Of a stretch of DNA of 18,368 bases, positions 6,723-13,820 are shown piece after piece (the stretch's first letter is position 1; each line of letters begins with the position of its first letter). A model generated the notes under the pieces. It was not told the origin of the DNA, ran no database searches, and worked only from the letters and a program-made list of their open reading frames with translations. Position numbers and translations under genes: made by a program. The DNA is taken from assembly GCA_015259105.1 (NCBI GenBank), contig JABZGZ010000020.1:1-18368 (forward strand), written 5' to 3'. The stretch comes from Atopobium sp. (lineage in GTDB: Bacteria > Actinomycetota > Coriobacteriia > Coriobacteriales > Atopobiaceae).

Positions 6723-7778
6723 ATGACTTTTGAAAAGAAAATTCTTGCCGAGATGCCTAAGTGCTATGCACTTGGCATGTTTGAGGGAGAAGACACACCA
6801 AGCTTTTTAGCTGCTGTCGAGAAGGACGGTCCAATCCGTCGTTTTACGCTTGATGGTGAGCCTCTGGAGACTGTTGCTCCAGGCCCTGGCGGCGTCATGA
6901 CCATTACTCAGGTCCCTGGCAGGAAAGATCAGTTCCTTGCAACCCGCAAGTTCTTCTCGCCAAACTTTGGTGGAGACGATGCGGCAATCGCATCCTATAC
7001 CAAGCAGGCAGATGGTTCGTGGTCTGAGCAGATTCTCTGCGACCTCCCGTATGTTCACCGTTTTGGCATCCTAAAGGCTGCTGACGGTCAGCTTTGGGTT
7101 CTTGCTTGCTCTATCAAGGGTGGAGCTGAGACAGGCGTCAAGGATGATTGGCGCACTCCAGGTGCTGTTTGGGCTGCTCCTCTGAGCGATAACCTTGAGC
7201 AGTACACAGCAGACAACCAGCTTAAGCTGACTTGTGTTGCTAACTATCAAGTTCAGAATCACGGTTTCTGGACTGCACCTGATAAATCGTATGCTTTGAT
7301 CTCAACCGCAGCAGGCGTGTTTAGATATGTGCCACCAACCACCCCTGAGGGTACTTGGGATGTCACCTGCCTTCTGGTCCAGCCAACAAGCGATATTGTG
7401 GCAACAGACTTTGACGGCGACGGCAAGCTGGAGATCCTTACGTTCTCCAAGTTCCACGGTGACACGCTGGCAATTTGGCACGAAGGCCAGACTCGCGATC
7501 GCTACGAGCAGGTTTGGTGCGACCCACAGAAGCGCAGCTTCCTTCACGCGCTTTGGGCAGCAGACCTTAATGGCGAGAAGTGCGCAGTCATTGGCAACCG
7601 CAAAGATGGTCGCGATTTGTTGCTTGTTAGATACGTTGACGGTGAGTACACCGTAGACGTTATCGACCACGACCTCGGACCAGCAAACTGCATGGTGTAT
7701 AGGTATGACGGCAGCGATTACATTGTTGCTGCATATCGTGAGACAGACCAGCTGGCTCTCTACAAAGTAGTGGAGTAG
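6723..7778 (+). CDS. Unrecognised cytoplasmic FG-GAP/VCBS-like beta-propeller protein within the ascorbate operon
   Basis: I cannot assign a function to this 351-residue protein. It consists of repeating beta-rich blocks. It carries one clear FG-GAP/VCBS calcium-loop motif, DFDGDGKLE at 229-237 (D229, D231, D233, E237), with looser copies such as AADLNGEKCAVIGNRKDG. This suggests a beta-propeller. There is no signal peptide, membrane segment or lipobox, so it is probably cytoplasmic, whereas many FG-GAP proteins are exported. It sits between the PTS IIB and the lactonase gene, starting 30 bp after the ulaB stop. The ribosome site is weak: no good SD lies before ATG 6723, so it may depend on coupling or be made at low level. 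A sugar-lactonase-like or substrate-binding role is possible but speculative. Confidence 0.75.
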   Translation: MTFEKKILAEMPKCYALGMFEGEDTPSFLAAVEKDGPIRRFTLDGEPLETVAPGPGGVMTITQVPGRKDQFLATRKFFSPNFGGDDAAIASYTKQADGSWSEQILCDLPYVHRFGILKAADGQLWVLACSIKGGAETGVKDDWRTPGAVWAAPLSDNLEQYTADNQLKLTCVANYQVQNHGFWTAPDKSYALISTAAGVFRYVPPTTPEGTWDVTCLLVQPTSDIVATDFDGDGKLEILTFSKFHGDTLAIWHEGQTRDRYEQVWCDPQKRSFLHALWAADLNGEKCAVIGNRKDGRDLLLVRYVDGEYTVDVIDHDLGPANCMVYRYDGSDYIVAAYRETDQLALYKVVE

Positions 7779-7796
7779 GGCTGCGTTTTGTAGTGA

Positions 7797-7841
7797 GCGC
7801 TCAGGATGAGCTTCTGAGCATGCAAGCAAAGTCCTGAGCGC
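7797..7841 (+). other. Intercistronic hairpin before ulaG
   Basis: GCGCTCAGGA (7797-7806) and TCCTGAGCGC (7832-7841) are perfectly complementary over 10 bp, enclosing 25 nt that hold a second CTGAGC-like segment. No T-run follows, so it looks like an RNA-processing or stability element rather than a terminator. Confidence 0.5.
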
Positions 7842-7903
7842 CGCTCAATTATCTGCGCATACATCAAAGTACTAGTCCTCTGTTTTATAGAAAGGAGCGC
7901 GTA

Positions 7904-9022
7904 ATGGCAGATTTGAAAGACGTCACACGCGACAGTTGGATTATGAGCACCTTCCCTGAGTGGGGAACTTGGCTCAACGAAGAGATTGACAATGCCGTAG
8001 TAGAGCCAGGCCAGGTTGAGATGTGGTGGCTCGGCTGCGTTGGTATTTGGTTTAAGACTCCTGGTGGAGCAAACGTTGCTGTTGACTTCTGGGCAGGTAA
8101 CGGTAAGCGCACCCACGGTGATGGCCTCATGAAGCCTGGTCACCAGATGGCAAACATGGCTGGCGTTCGTAAGATGCAGCCAAACCTGCGTAACGTTCCT
8201 TTTGTTATTGATCCATTTGCTATCAAGAACCTTGACGCTGTTGTGGTAACTCACATTCACCAGGATCACATGTCCAAGGAGCTTGCAGCTCACGTTGTTA
8301 ACAACAACATGACCACTACTGACGAGAATGGCAAAGAGATTCCTGTTCCCTTTATTGGTCCTAAGGATGCAGTTGACATTTGGGTTGGCTGGGGCGTTCC
8401 ACGCGAGCAGTGCATTGTTGTTAAGCCTGGCGACCGCATCAAGGTTAAGGACATGGAGATCGTTGCATACGATTCCTTTGACCGCACCATCATCGTTACC
8501 ACTACTGATACTTCTGAGAATCGTCCTGACCTCTGGGGTAAGTGCCCAATGGACATGGATGAGAAGGCAGTTAACTACCTCTTTGTCACCCCTGGTGGAA
8601 ACATCTATCACTCCGGTGACTCTCACTACTCCATTTACTTTGCTAAGCACGGCAAAGACATCGCTCAGGAGTTTGGCGGCGTAGATGTCTGCTTTGGCGC
8701 TTTTGGCTGCAACCCAATTGGTATCCAGGACAAGATGGAAGCAACCGATATGCTCCGCATGGCTGAGGCTCTTCAGTCCAAGGTTGTTATCCCAATTCAC
8801 CACGATGTTTGGACCAACTTCCAGGCAGACGTCCAGGAGATCAAGGTTCTTTGGGACATGCGTAAGGATCGCCTTGACTACAAGTTCCACCCATTCTTCT
8901 GGGAGGTCGGCGGCCACTACACCTATCCACAGGATAAGGATCGCTTTGCTTACCATCACGACCGTGGCTTCCATGATTGCTTCGATCACGAGCCAAACGT
9001 TCCATTCCGTAGCGTTCTCTAA
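7904..9022 (+). CDS. ulaG: L-ascorbate-6-phosphate lactonase
   Basis: This 372-residue metallo-beta-lactamase-fold hydrolase opens the lactone of L-ascorbate-6-phosphate to 3-keto-L-gulonate-6-phosphate in the cytoplasm, the first intracellular step after PTS uptake. The metal-binding motif HIHQDHMS gives H117, H119, D121 and H122. UlaG-like features include the N-terminal EMWWLGCVGIWFKTPGG, HSGDSHYS, and IPIHHDVWTNF late in the chain. It is close to E. coli UlaG (about 354) in length. AAAGGAG (7891-7897) is ideally spaced from ATG 7904. The stop overlaps the ribosome site of ulaF, so the two are likely co-translated. Confidence 0.95.
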   Translation: MADLKDVTRDSWIMSTFPEWGTWLNEEIDNAVVEPGQVEMWWLGCVGIWFKTPGGANVAVDFWAGNGKRTHGDGLMKPGHQMANMAGVRKMQPNLRNVPFVIDPFAIKNLDAVVVTHIHQDHMSKELAAHVVNNNMTTTDENGKEIPVPFIGPKDAVDIWVGWGVPREQCIVVKPGDRIKVKDMEIVAYDSFDRTIIVTTTDTSENRPDLWGKCPMDMDEKAVNYLFVTPGGNIYHSGDSHYSIYFAKHGKDIAQEFGGVDVCFGAFGCNPIGIQDKMEATDMLRMAEALQSKVVIPIHHDVWTNFQADVQEIKVLWDMRKDRLDYKFHPFFWEVGGHYTYPQDKDRFAYHHDRGFHDCFDHEPNVPFRSVL

Positions 9023-9034
9023 GGAGCAGTCTCT

Positions 9035-9736
9035 ATGATGCTTAAAGAGCTTCGTGATGAAGTGTATGAAGCAAACATGGACCTGCCAAAGCATGGCCTG
9101 GTAGTCTTTACCTGGGGTAATGCTTCTGGACTTGACCGTGAGCGCGGCCTGTTTGTTATCAAGCCATCGGGCGTCTCCTATGAGGAGCTGAGCCCAGAGA
9201 ATCTGGTCATCTGCGACCTAGACGGCAACGTTGTTGAGGGTGAGATGAACCCATCTTCCGATACTCCAACTCATGCATGCTTGTATCGTGCATGGGGCGA
9301 TAAGATCGGTGGAATTGTTCACACTCACTCAACCCACGCTGTTTCTTGGGCACAGGCAGGACGCTCTATTCCTTGCTATGGAACCACACACGCAGACTAT
9401 TTCTACGGAGATATTCCTTGCGTGCGCAGCCTTACCAAGGACGAGGTAGAAAGTGCCTATGAACTTGAGACCGGAAACGTTATTGTTGAGGGCTTTGCTA
9501 ACTTGGACCCCATTGCGGTTCCAGGAACGCTCCTTCACAACCATGGTCCTTTCTCTTGGGGTAAAGACGCAATGGCTGCTGTGTATCATGCAGTAGTTAT
9601 TGAGGAGGTTGCTAAGATGGCAACACTCACCGAGCTCAATAACCCTAAGGTTCAGGAGGCACCTCAGTACCTTCAGGACAAGCACTACATGCGCAAGCAT
9701 GGTCCAAATGCCTACTATGGACAGGGTAATCACTAA
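9035..9736 (+). CDS. ulaF: L-ribulose-5-phosphate 4-epimerase
   Basis: A 233-residue class II aldolase/AraD-family zinc enzyme that converts L-ribulose-5-phosphate to D-xylulose-5-phosphate, the last dedicated step of ascorbate use. Zinc ligands expected from AraD/UlaF are visible as H96 and H98 (VHTHST) and H170 (LLHNHGPF). The motif THADYFYGDIPC (118-129) carries the acidic residue D121, and the phosphate-site block GNASGLDR is at 28-35. Two ATGs adjoin (9035, 9038); 9035 is better spaced from AAGGAG (9021-9026). It starts 12 bp after the ulaG stop. araD itself is near-identical in fold; the operon favours the ascorbate role. Confidence 0.93.
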   Translation: MMLKELRDEVYEANMDLPKHGLVVFTWGNASGLDRERGLFVIKPSGVSYEELSPENLVICDLDGNVVEGEMNPSSDTPTHACLYRAWGDKIGGIVHTHSTHAVSWAQAGRSIPCYGTTHADYFYGDIPCVRSLTKDEVESAYELETGNVIVEGFANLDPIAVPGTLLHNHGPFSWGKDAMAAVYHAVVIEEVAKMATLTELNNPKVQEAPQYLQDKHYMRKHGPNAYYGQGNH

Positions 9737-9766
9737 GCCTGTTCAGTGAGTAGAATCTGTTTCAGT

Positions 9767-9797
9767 CAGGCGGTCTTTTTTAAGGCCGCCTGTTTTT
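9767..9797 (+). terminator. Terminator-like hairpin between ulaF and ulaE
   Basis: CAGGCGGTC (9767-9775) pairs with GGCCGCCTG (9784-9792) with one T-G wobble, around a T-rich loop, and TTTTT follows (9793-9797). It has all the marks of an intrinsic terminator yet lies inside the operon 14 nt before the ulaE start. Partial termination would lower expression of the distal genes. Confidence 0.75.
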
Positions 9798-9810
9798 AAA
9801 AGGAGAAGAT

Positions 9811-10659
9811 ATGTCCAAGTATCAGCTAGGACTTTACGAGAAGGCCACTCCAACTGATCTTTCTTGGGAAGAGCGCCTCAGCGTAGCAGGAGAGTCTGGC
9901 TTTGATTATGTTGAGATCTCCGTTGATGAGTCTGACGCTCGTCTTTCTCGCCTTGAGTGGACTGGTGAGGAGCGTGCAGCAGTTCGTCAGGCAATGGTAA
10001 ACTCTGGCGTTCGCCTGGGCTCTATGTGCCTTTCTGGTCACCGTAAGTATCCTTTTGGTTCTCGCGATCAGGCTACTCGTGAGCGTGGCCTTGAGATTAT
10101 GCAGAAGGCGCTTGACCTTGCAGGCGACCTGGGACTTCATACTATCCAGCTTGCTGGCTATGACGTGTACTATGAGGACGGCGCAGAGGATACGCGTAAG
10201 TACTTTGAGGAGAATTTGGCAAAGGCTGTAGAAATGGCTGCTCAGGCAGGCATTGTTATGGGCTTTGAGACTATGGAGACTCCTTTTATGGATACGGTCG
10301 AGAAGGCCATGCACTATGTAAGCCTTATTAACAGCCCGTATCTTGGTGTGTATCCCGACGCTGGTAACCTCACTAATGCATCGTTTATTTACGGCAATAC
10401 TGTTGCTGACGACATTGCTCTTGGTGCAGGTCACATCTTTGCAGCTCACCTTAAAGAGACTGTTGCTGGCGCTTATCGCGAGATTCCATTCTCTACAGGC
10501 ACTACTGACTACGAGGGCGCTCTGTCGCAGCTTGTTCCTCAGGGTGTCAGACGCTTTGTTGCAGAGATGTGGTACACCGGCAACGAGAACTGGAAGGAAG
10601 GTCTTGTCTTTGCTTCCACCTACGTTCGCAGCAAAATTGATAAGGCGTTTGAGGGGTAA
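9811..10659 (+). CDS. ulaE: L-xylulose-5-phosphate 3-epimerase
   Basis: This 282-residue TIM-barrel protein of the AP-endonuclease-like sugar isomerase family interconverts L-xylulose-5-phosphate and L-ribulose-5-phosphate. Length matches UlaE (about 284). Residues expected to bind metal and act in catalysis are visible as E153 (GFETME), D183 (YPDAGNL), H213 (AAHLKET) and E252 (FVAEMW). The N-terminal LGLYEKATP and FDYVEISVDESDARLSRLEW blocks are typical of the family. AAAGGAGA (9798-9806) lies right after the hairpin T-run, so translation starts from sequence overlapping the terminator tail. Confidence 0.95.
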   Translation: MSKYQLGLYEKATPTDLSWEERLSVAGESGFDYVEISVDESDARLSRLEWTGEERAAVRQAMVNSGVRLGSMCLSGHRKYPFGSRDQATRERGLEIMQKALDLAGDLGLHTIQLAGYDVYYEDGAEDTRKYFEENLAKAVEMAAQAGIVMGFETMETPFMDTVEKAMHYVSLINSPYLGVYPDAGNLTNASFIYGNTVADDIALGAGHIFAAHLKETVAGAYREIPFSTGTTDYEGALSQLVPQGVRRFVAEMWYTGNENWKEGLVFASTYVRSKIDKAFEG

Positions 10660-10792
10660 ACGGCCTTTTTGCACTTGTTTTGGGTTTCTCGCCACAGACG
10701 GTACATAAGAATCTGTACAATGTGGATGAGCTCTTTCTTAGTACGACGTACGTTTCCAAACTCGTTTAGGTTTGTACAGGAAAGGATTTACC
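10660..10792 (+). other. Gap before the transaldolase gene with two intergenic motifs
   Basis: GGGTTTCTCGCCA (10682-10694) and AGAATCTGT (10708-10716) lie close together here. GTACA...TGTAC flanks the second motif as a 5-bp dyad. No convincing -35/-10 pair or terminator can be called. Unlike other gaps in the operon, there is no strong hairpin. Confidence 0.4.
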
Positions 10793-11473
10793 ATGAAGTT
10801 CTTTATTGACACGGCAGATATCGATGAGATTTCTGAGGCCCTCAGCTGGGGCTGCTTGGCAGGTGTTACTACCAACCCATCACTGTATGCCAAGATTGGC
10901 GGTAAGCTAGCCGACTTTGAGTCTCATATGGTCAAGATTGCTCAGCTTTGCGAGGGACTTCCTGTTTCTGCTGAGTCAACGGCAACAACAACTGAGGGCA
11001 TGATTGAGGAAGGCCGTCACCTGGCTTCTCTTGCTCCAAACATTGTTGTTAAGCTTCCTATCTGTGCAGAGAGCCTTGCTGCTACTCATCAGCTTGCTTC
11101 TGAGGGAATCCGCGTCAACATGACGTTGATTTTCTCGGCACCTCAAGCTCTTCTTGCTGCAAACGCTGGCGCTCGTTATATCTCGCCTTTTGTTGGTCGT
11201 TTTGATGACATTGGTGAGGACGGTATTGAGCAGCTAGGAACCGTAGTTTCTTGCATCGAGAACTATGCATGGGATAAAAACGTTGATCACACCGTAGAGA
11301 TTATTACGGCTTCTGTCCGTACGCCTAACCATGTAACACAGGCAGCTCTGCTTGGTGCTGATATTGCAACCGTTCCATTTGGAGCTTTGAAGAAGTGCCT
11401 GAAGCACCCTCTGACCGATGCTGGCCTCAAGTCTTTTGAGGCAGATTGGGAAAAGGTTAAGGCTCAGCAATAA
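10793..11473 (+). CDS. Small transaldolase of the FSA/TalC subfamily
   Basis: This 226-residue TIM-barrel class I enzyme transfers dihydroxyacetone units between sugar phosphates via a Schiff base. The family start MKFFIDTADIDEI, the GVTTNPSL block (24-31) and the catalytic lysine K87 (NIVVKLP) are clear. The active-site segment reads SPFVGRFDD (131-139): Phe133 stands where E. coli fructose-6-phosphate aldolase has Tyr131. That tyrosine/phenylalanine exchange is known to separate aldolase from transaldolase activity, so genuine transaldolase is the better call. It is followed directly by transketolase genes, completing a non-oxidative pentose phosphate route. Start ATG 10793 follows AGGAAAGGA (10778-10786). 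Confidence 0.93.
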   Translation: MKFFIDTADIDEISEALSWGCLAGVTTNPSLYAKIGGKLADFESHMVKIAQLCEGLPVSAESTATTTEGMIEEGRHLASLAPNIVVKLPICAESLAATHQLASEGIRVNMTLIFSAPQALLAANAGARYISPFVGRFDDIGEDGIEQLGTVVSCIENYAWDKNVDHTVEIITASVRTPNHVTQAALLGADIATVPFGALKKCLKHPLTDAGLKSFEADWEKVKAQQ

Positions 11474-11482
11474 TAGTGATTG

Positions 11483-11517
11483 AAGTACGCCCAGCCTCGG
11501 TTGGGCGTACTTGTTTT
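11483..11517 (+). terminator. Terminator-like hairpin between transaldolase and transketolase genes
   Basis: AAGTACGCCCA (11483-11493) and TGGGCGTACTT (11502-11512) make an 11-bp perfect stem with an 8-nt loop, then GTTTT. It lies 12 nt before the transketolase start, whose ribosome site (GAGAGG, 11518-11523) begins right after the T-run. Likely a partial terminator or RNA-stability element inside the operon. Confidence 0.75.
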
Positions 11518-11529
11518 GAGAGGATGAGA

Positions 11530-12459
11530 ATGGGAACATCTGCATTACCCGAGCGCAACCTCACCGACGATGAGCTCAAGCTTGCAGCTAATACGCTGAG
11601 GCGCGATGTCATTGACATGCTCGAGAAAAGCAAGTCAGGTCATCCCGGCGGCTCTCTCAGTGCGGCAGATATTGTGGCTACACTGTTCTTCTCGGGAGTT
11701 ATGAAGTACAACCACAACAACCCAGAGGACCACACCGAGGATAGATTCTTCCTGTCCAAGGGTCACGTGGCTCCTGTGCTATATGCTACGTACCACCTGC
11801 TTGATTGGCTTCATGACGAGGATATGGTTACCCTCCGTCAGCTTGGCAGTCGTCTGCAGGGTCATCCAGACTGCCACGCATGTCCTGGTATTGAGGTTTG
11901 CTCCGGCTCTCTTGGTCAGGGTCTCTCGGTAGCTGCAGGATGCGCTCTGGGACTTTCTATGGACGCTCTGGCAAGCGGCGAGCGCGCCAAGAAGGTATTT
12001 GTCCTTCTGGGCGACGGCGAGCTGCAGGAGGGCTCTAACTGGGAAGCATGCATGTTTGCTGCTCACCAGAAGCTGGATAACCTTATTGCCATTGTGGACC
12101 TCAACAACCTGCAGATTGACGGCCACGTAACTGACGTGTGCTCTCTTGGCGATATTGACGAGAAGTTCCGTTCCTTTGGCTGGAACGTACTGCGCGTTAA
12201 CGGCCACGAGGTCACTGAGGTGCGCCAGGCTCTTCTCGCCGCACGAGATGGTCGCGAAGCAGGAAACACTGCTCCTACCGTAGTCATTTGCCAGACCGTC
12301 AAGGGCAAGGGCGTCTCGTTTATGGAGGACAAGGCTTCCTGGCACGGAAACGCTCCTTCGGCCGAGCAGGCTGACCTTGCGCGAGAAGAACTTGATGCAG
12401 CAAGAGAGCTTCTTTTGATTGATCTTCAAGGTGAAGGTAAGGAGGTTGCCAATGTCTAG
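11530..12459 (+). CDS. Transketolase, N-terminal (thiamine diphosphate-binding) subunit
   Basis: The 309-residue product is the N-terminal half of a split transketolase. GHPGGSLSAADIV begins near residue 37, and the thiamine-diphosphate motif starts GDGELQEGSNWE (161-172) and closes at IAIVDLNNLQIDG. Together with the next gene it moves two-carbon units between xylulose-5-phosphate and aldoses, linking the operon's product to glycolysis. ATG 11530 is chosen because GAGAGG (11518-11523) is 6 nt away; the ATG at 11524 abuts that site, and a longer reading from 11476 would run through the terminator hairpin. The 3' end overlaps the C-subunit gene by 8 bp. Confidence 0.93.
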   Translation: MGTSALPERNLTDDELKLAANTLRRDVIDMLEKSKSGHPGGSLSAADIVATLFFSGVMKYNHNNPEDHTEDRFFLSKGHVAPVLYATYHLLDWLHDEDMVTLRQLGSRLQGHPDCHACPGIEVCSGSLGQGLSVAAGCALGLSMDALASGERAKKVFVLLGDGELQEGSNWEACMFAAHQKLDNLIAIVDLNNLQIDGHVTDVCSLGDIDEKFRSFGWNVLRVNGHEVTEVRQALLAARDGREAGNTAPTVVICQTVKGKGVSFMEDKASWHGNAPSAEQADLAREELDAARELLLIDLQGEGKEVANV

Positions 12460-13378
12460 AGCAACTCGTGAGGCATATGGTCAGACTCTTGTTGAGCTGG
12501 TAAACGAGGGTCACGACATCGTTGCTGTTGACGCAGACCTTGCCGGCTCCACTAAACTTGCCGACCTCCAGAAGGCCTTCCCACAGCGCATGGTTGACGT
12601 GGGTATTGCTGAGCAGAACATGGTAGGCGTTGCATCTGGACTGGCACTTACGGGACGTACCGTGTTTACAGGCTCGTTTGCTGTGTTTGCTACCGGCCGT
12701 GCTTACGACCAGATCAGAAACACCGTCTGCGACTCCGGCCTCAACGTGAAGATTTGCCCTACTCACGCAGGCATTACAGTTGGAGAGGACGGCGCCACTC
12801 ACCAGTCCCTTGAGGACATTGGTATGATGCGCGCCCTCCCTCAGATGCGCGTGCTTGTTCCTGCAGATTACAACGCTACCAAGGCGGCACTCAGGCTTGC
12901 TGCCGAGGCCGATGGTCCCTTCTACGTGCGCATGGGTCGTCACAAGGTTGCCGATATCTACGACGAGTCCTTCAAGGGTGGACTGCCTTTTGCAAACGTT
13001 CTGCGCGAGGGCGCTGACGTTACCATTGCTGCCTGCGGTGTTGAGGTTGCTCAGGCACTTGCAGCTGCAGACTTGCTTGCAGAGGAGAAGATTTCTGCTG
13101 AGGTTATTGATGTGTTCTCCATTAAGCCATTGGACGAGGAAGTCATTTTGGCATCTGCCGAGAAGACCCGTCATGTAGTAACCGTTGAGGAGCACAACGT
13201 GGCAACAGGCCTTGGAGCTGCAGTTGCCGAGCTTCTGGCCGAGCAGCTGCCCACGCCAATGCGCTTTGCTGGCATGCGTACCTTTGGTACGTCCGCTCCT
13301 GGCGACGTGCTGCTCTCGCACTTTGGCCTGGACGCCGAGGGTATTGCCGCTCGCGTCAGGGAGTTCCTGCTTTCGTAG
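12452..13378 (+). CDS. Transketolase, C-terminal (pyrimidine-binding) subunit
   Basis: The 308-residue C-half pairs with the preceding subunit. The catalytic glutamate that activates the cofactor is E54 in VGIAEQNMVGVASGLALTG. It is followed by FAVFATGRAYDQIRNTV, THAGITVGEDGATHQSLEDI and a C-terminal transketolase domain (EVIDVFSIKPLDEE, VTVEEHNVATGLGAAVAE). ATG 12452 follows AAGGAGG (12439-12445), and its 8-bp overlap with the upstream stop predicts translational coupling and equal amounts of both subunits. Split transketolases are common in Actinobacteria, Firmicutes and archaea. It is the last operon gene; a terminator follows at 13451. Confidence 0.93.
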   Translation: MSRATREAYGQTLVELVNEGHDIVAVDADLAGSTKLADLQKAFPQRMVDVGIAEQNMVGVASGLALTGRTVFTGSFAVFATGRAYDQIRNTVCDSGLNVKICPTHAGITVGEDGATHQSLEDIGMMRALPQMRVLVPADYNATKAALRLAAEADGPFYVRMGRHKVADIYDESFKGGLPFANVLREGADVTIAACGVEVAQALAAADLLAEEKISAEVIDVFSIKPLDEEVILASAEKTRHVVTVEEHNVATGLGAAVAELLAEQLPTPMRFAGMRTFGTSAPGDVLLSHFGLDAEGIAARVREFLLS

Positions 13379-13450
13379 ACGCGTGCGAGAGCTGCAACAG
13401 CAACGCCGCAGGTCAGCGCCGTATGCGGGCGCAGGTTGCGAGCGATTTCT

Positions 13451-13487
13451 ACCCGGTATCTATTTCGTGTGGATACCGGGTTTCTTG
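13451..13487 (+). terminator. Terminator of the ascorbate/pentose operon
   Basis: ACCCGGTATC (13451-13460) and GATACCGGGT (13472-13481) form a 10-bp perfect stem with an 11-nt loop, followed by TTCTT. It lies 72 nt after the transketolase stop. Confidence 0.8.
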
Positions 13488-13635
13488 TGCGAAAGCGCTG
13501 CTAGTTGACGGGTTTCTCGCCAGATGGGATATATGAGTCCGGAGTGAGCCTGCTGTGAGCCTGATTTTCTCGCCATGTCTGAACGATTTGCCTGAAAAGT
13601 GCACCATGTCTGAGCTATTTGCCGGTTTTTCTCGC

Positions 13636-13663
13636 CATGTCTGAGTAAATTTACTCAGACATG
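13636..13663. repeat. Perfect 28-bp palindrome
   Basis: CATGTCTGAGTAAA (13636-13649) is followed with no spacer by its exact reverse complement (13650-13663). The left arm overlaps the second TTTTCTCGCCATGTCTGA copy, so the palindrome seems to grow out of the island's repeat unit. It could be a dimeric protein site or a cruciform. Confidence 0.6.
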
Positions 13664-13787
13664 ATGCAGCTTTCAGGCTCAAAAATTCAGGGCAACGTAG
13701 TCTATCTTTTACGCGCCTGATTTCTGCAAAGAATCTGTAACTTTTGCCTAAATACGTAAAAGAAACTGTGGATTTGCCTGATTTCTT

Positions 13788-13820
13788 CAAAGAATCTGTG
13801 CCTCAAATACAGATTCTTTG
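13788..13820. repeat. Perfect 12-bp hairpin in the repeat island
   Basis: CAAAGAATCTGT (13788-13799) and ACAGATTCTTTG (13809-13820) are exactly complementary around a 9-nt loop. Flanking CCTGA (13777-13781) and TCAGG (13827-13831) could extend the structure. CAAAGAATCTGT also occurs at 13727-13738 in direct orientation. Confidence 0.6.

Noticed and set aside
7760..9094. Long minus-strand open frame opposite ulaG
   Set aside because: It is antisense to a gene with clear catalytic motifs and arises from codon bias; the translation shows no family features. The same holds for the other long antisense frames, such as 16633-18018.
10793..11473. UlaD replacement by the small TIM-barrel enzyme
   Set aside because: The Schiff-base lysine K87 and all transaldolase family blocks are present; nothing resembles the OMP-decarboxylase family motif.
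11476..11529. Longer N-terminus for the transketolase N-subunit
   Set aside because: It would be encoded by the perfect terminator hairpin 11483-11512, and the ribosome site at 11518-11523 is placed for the ATG at 11530.
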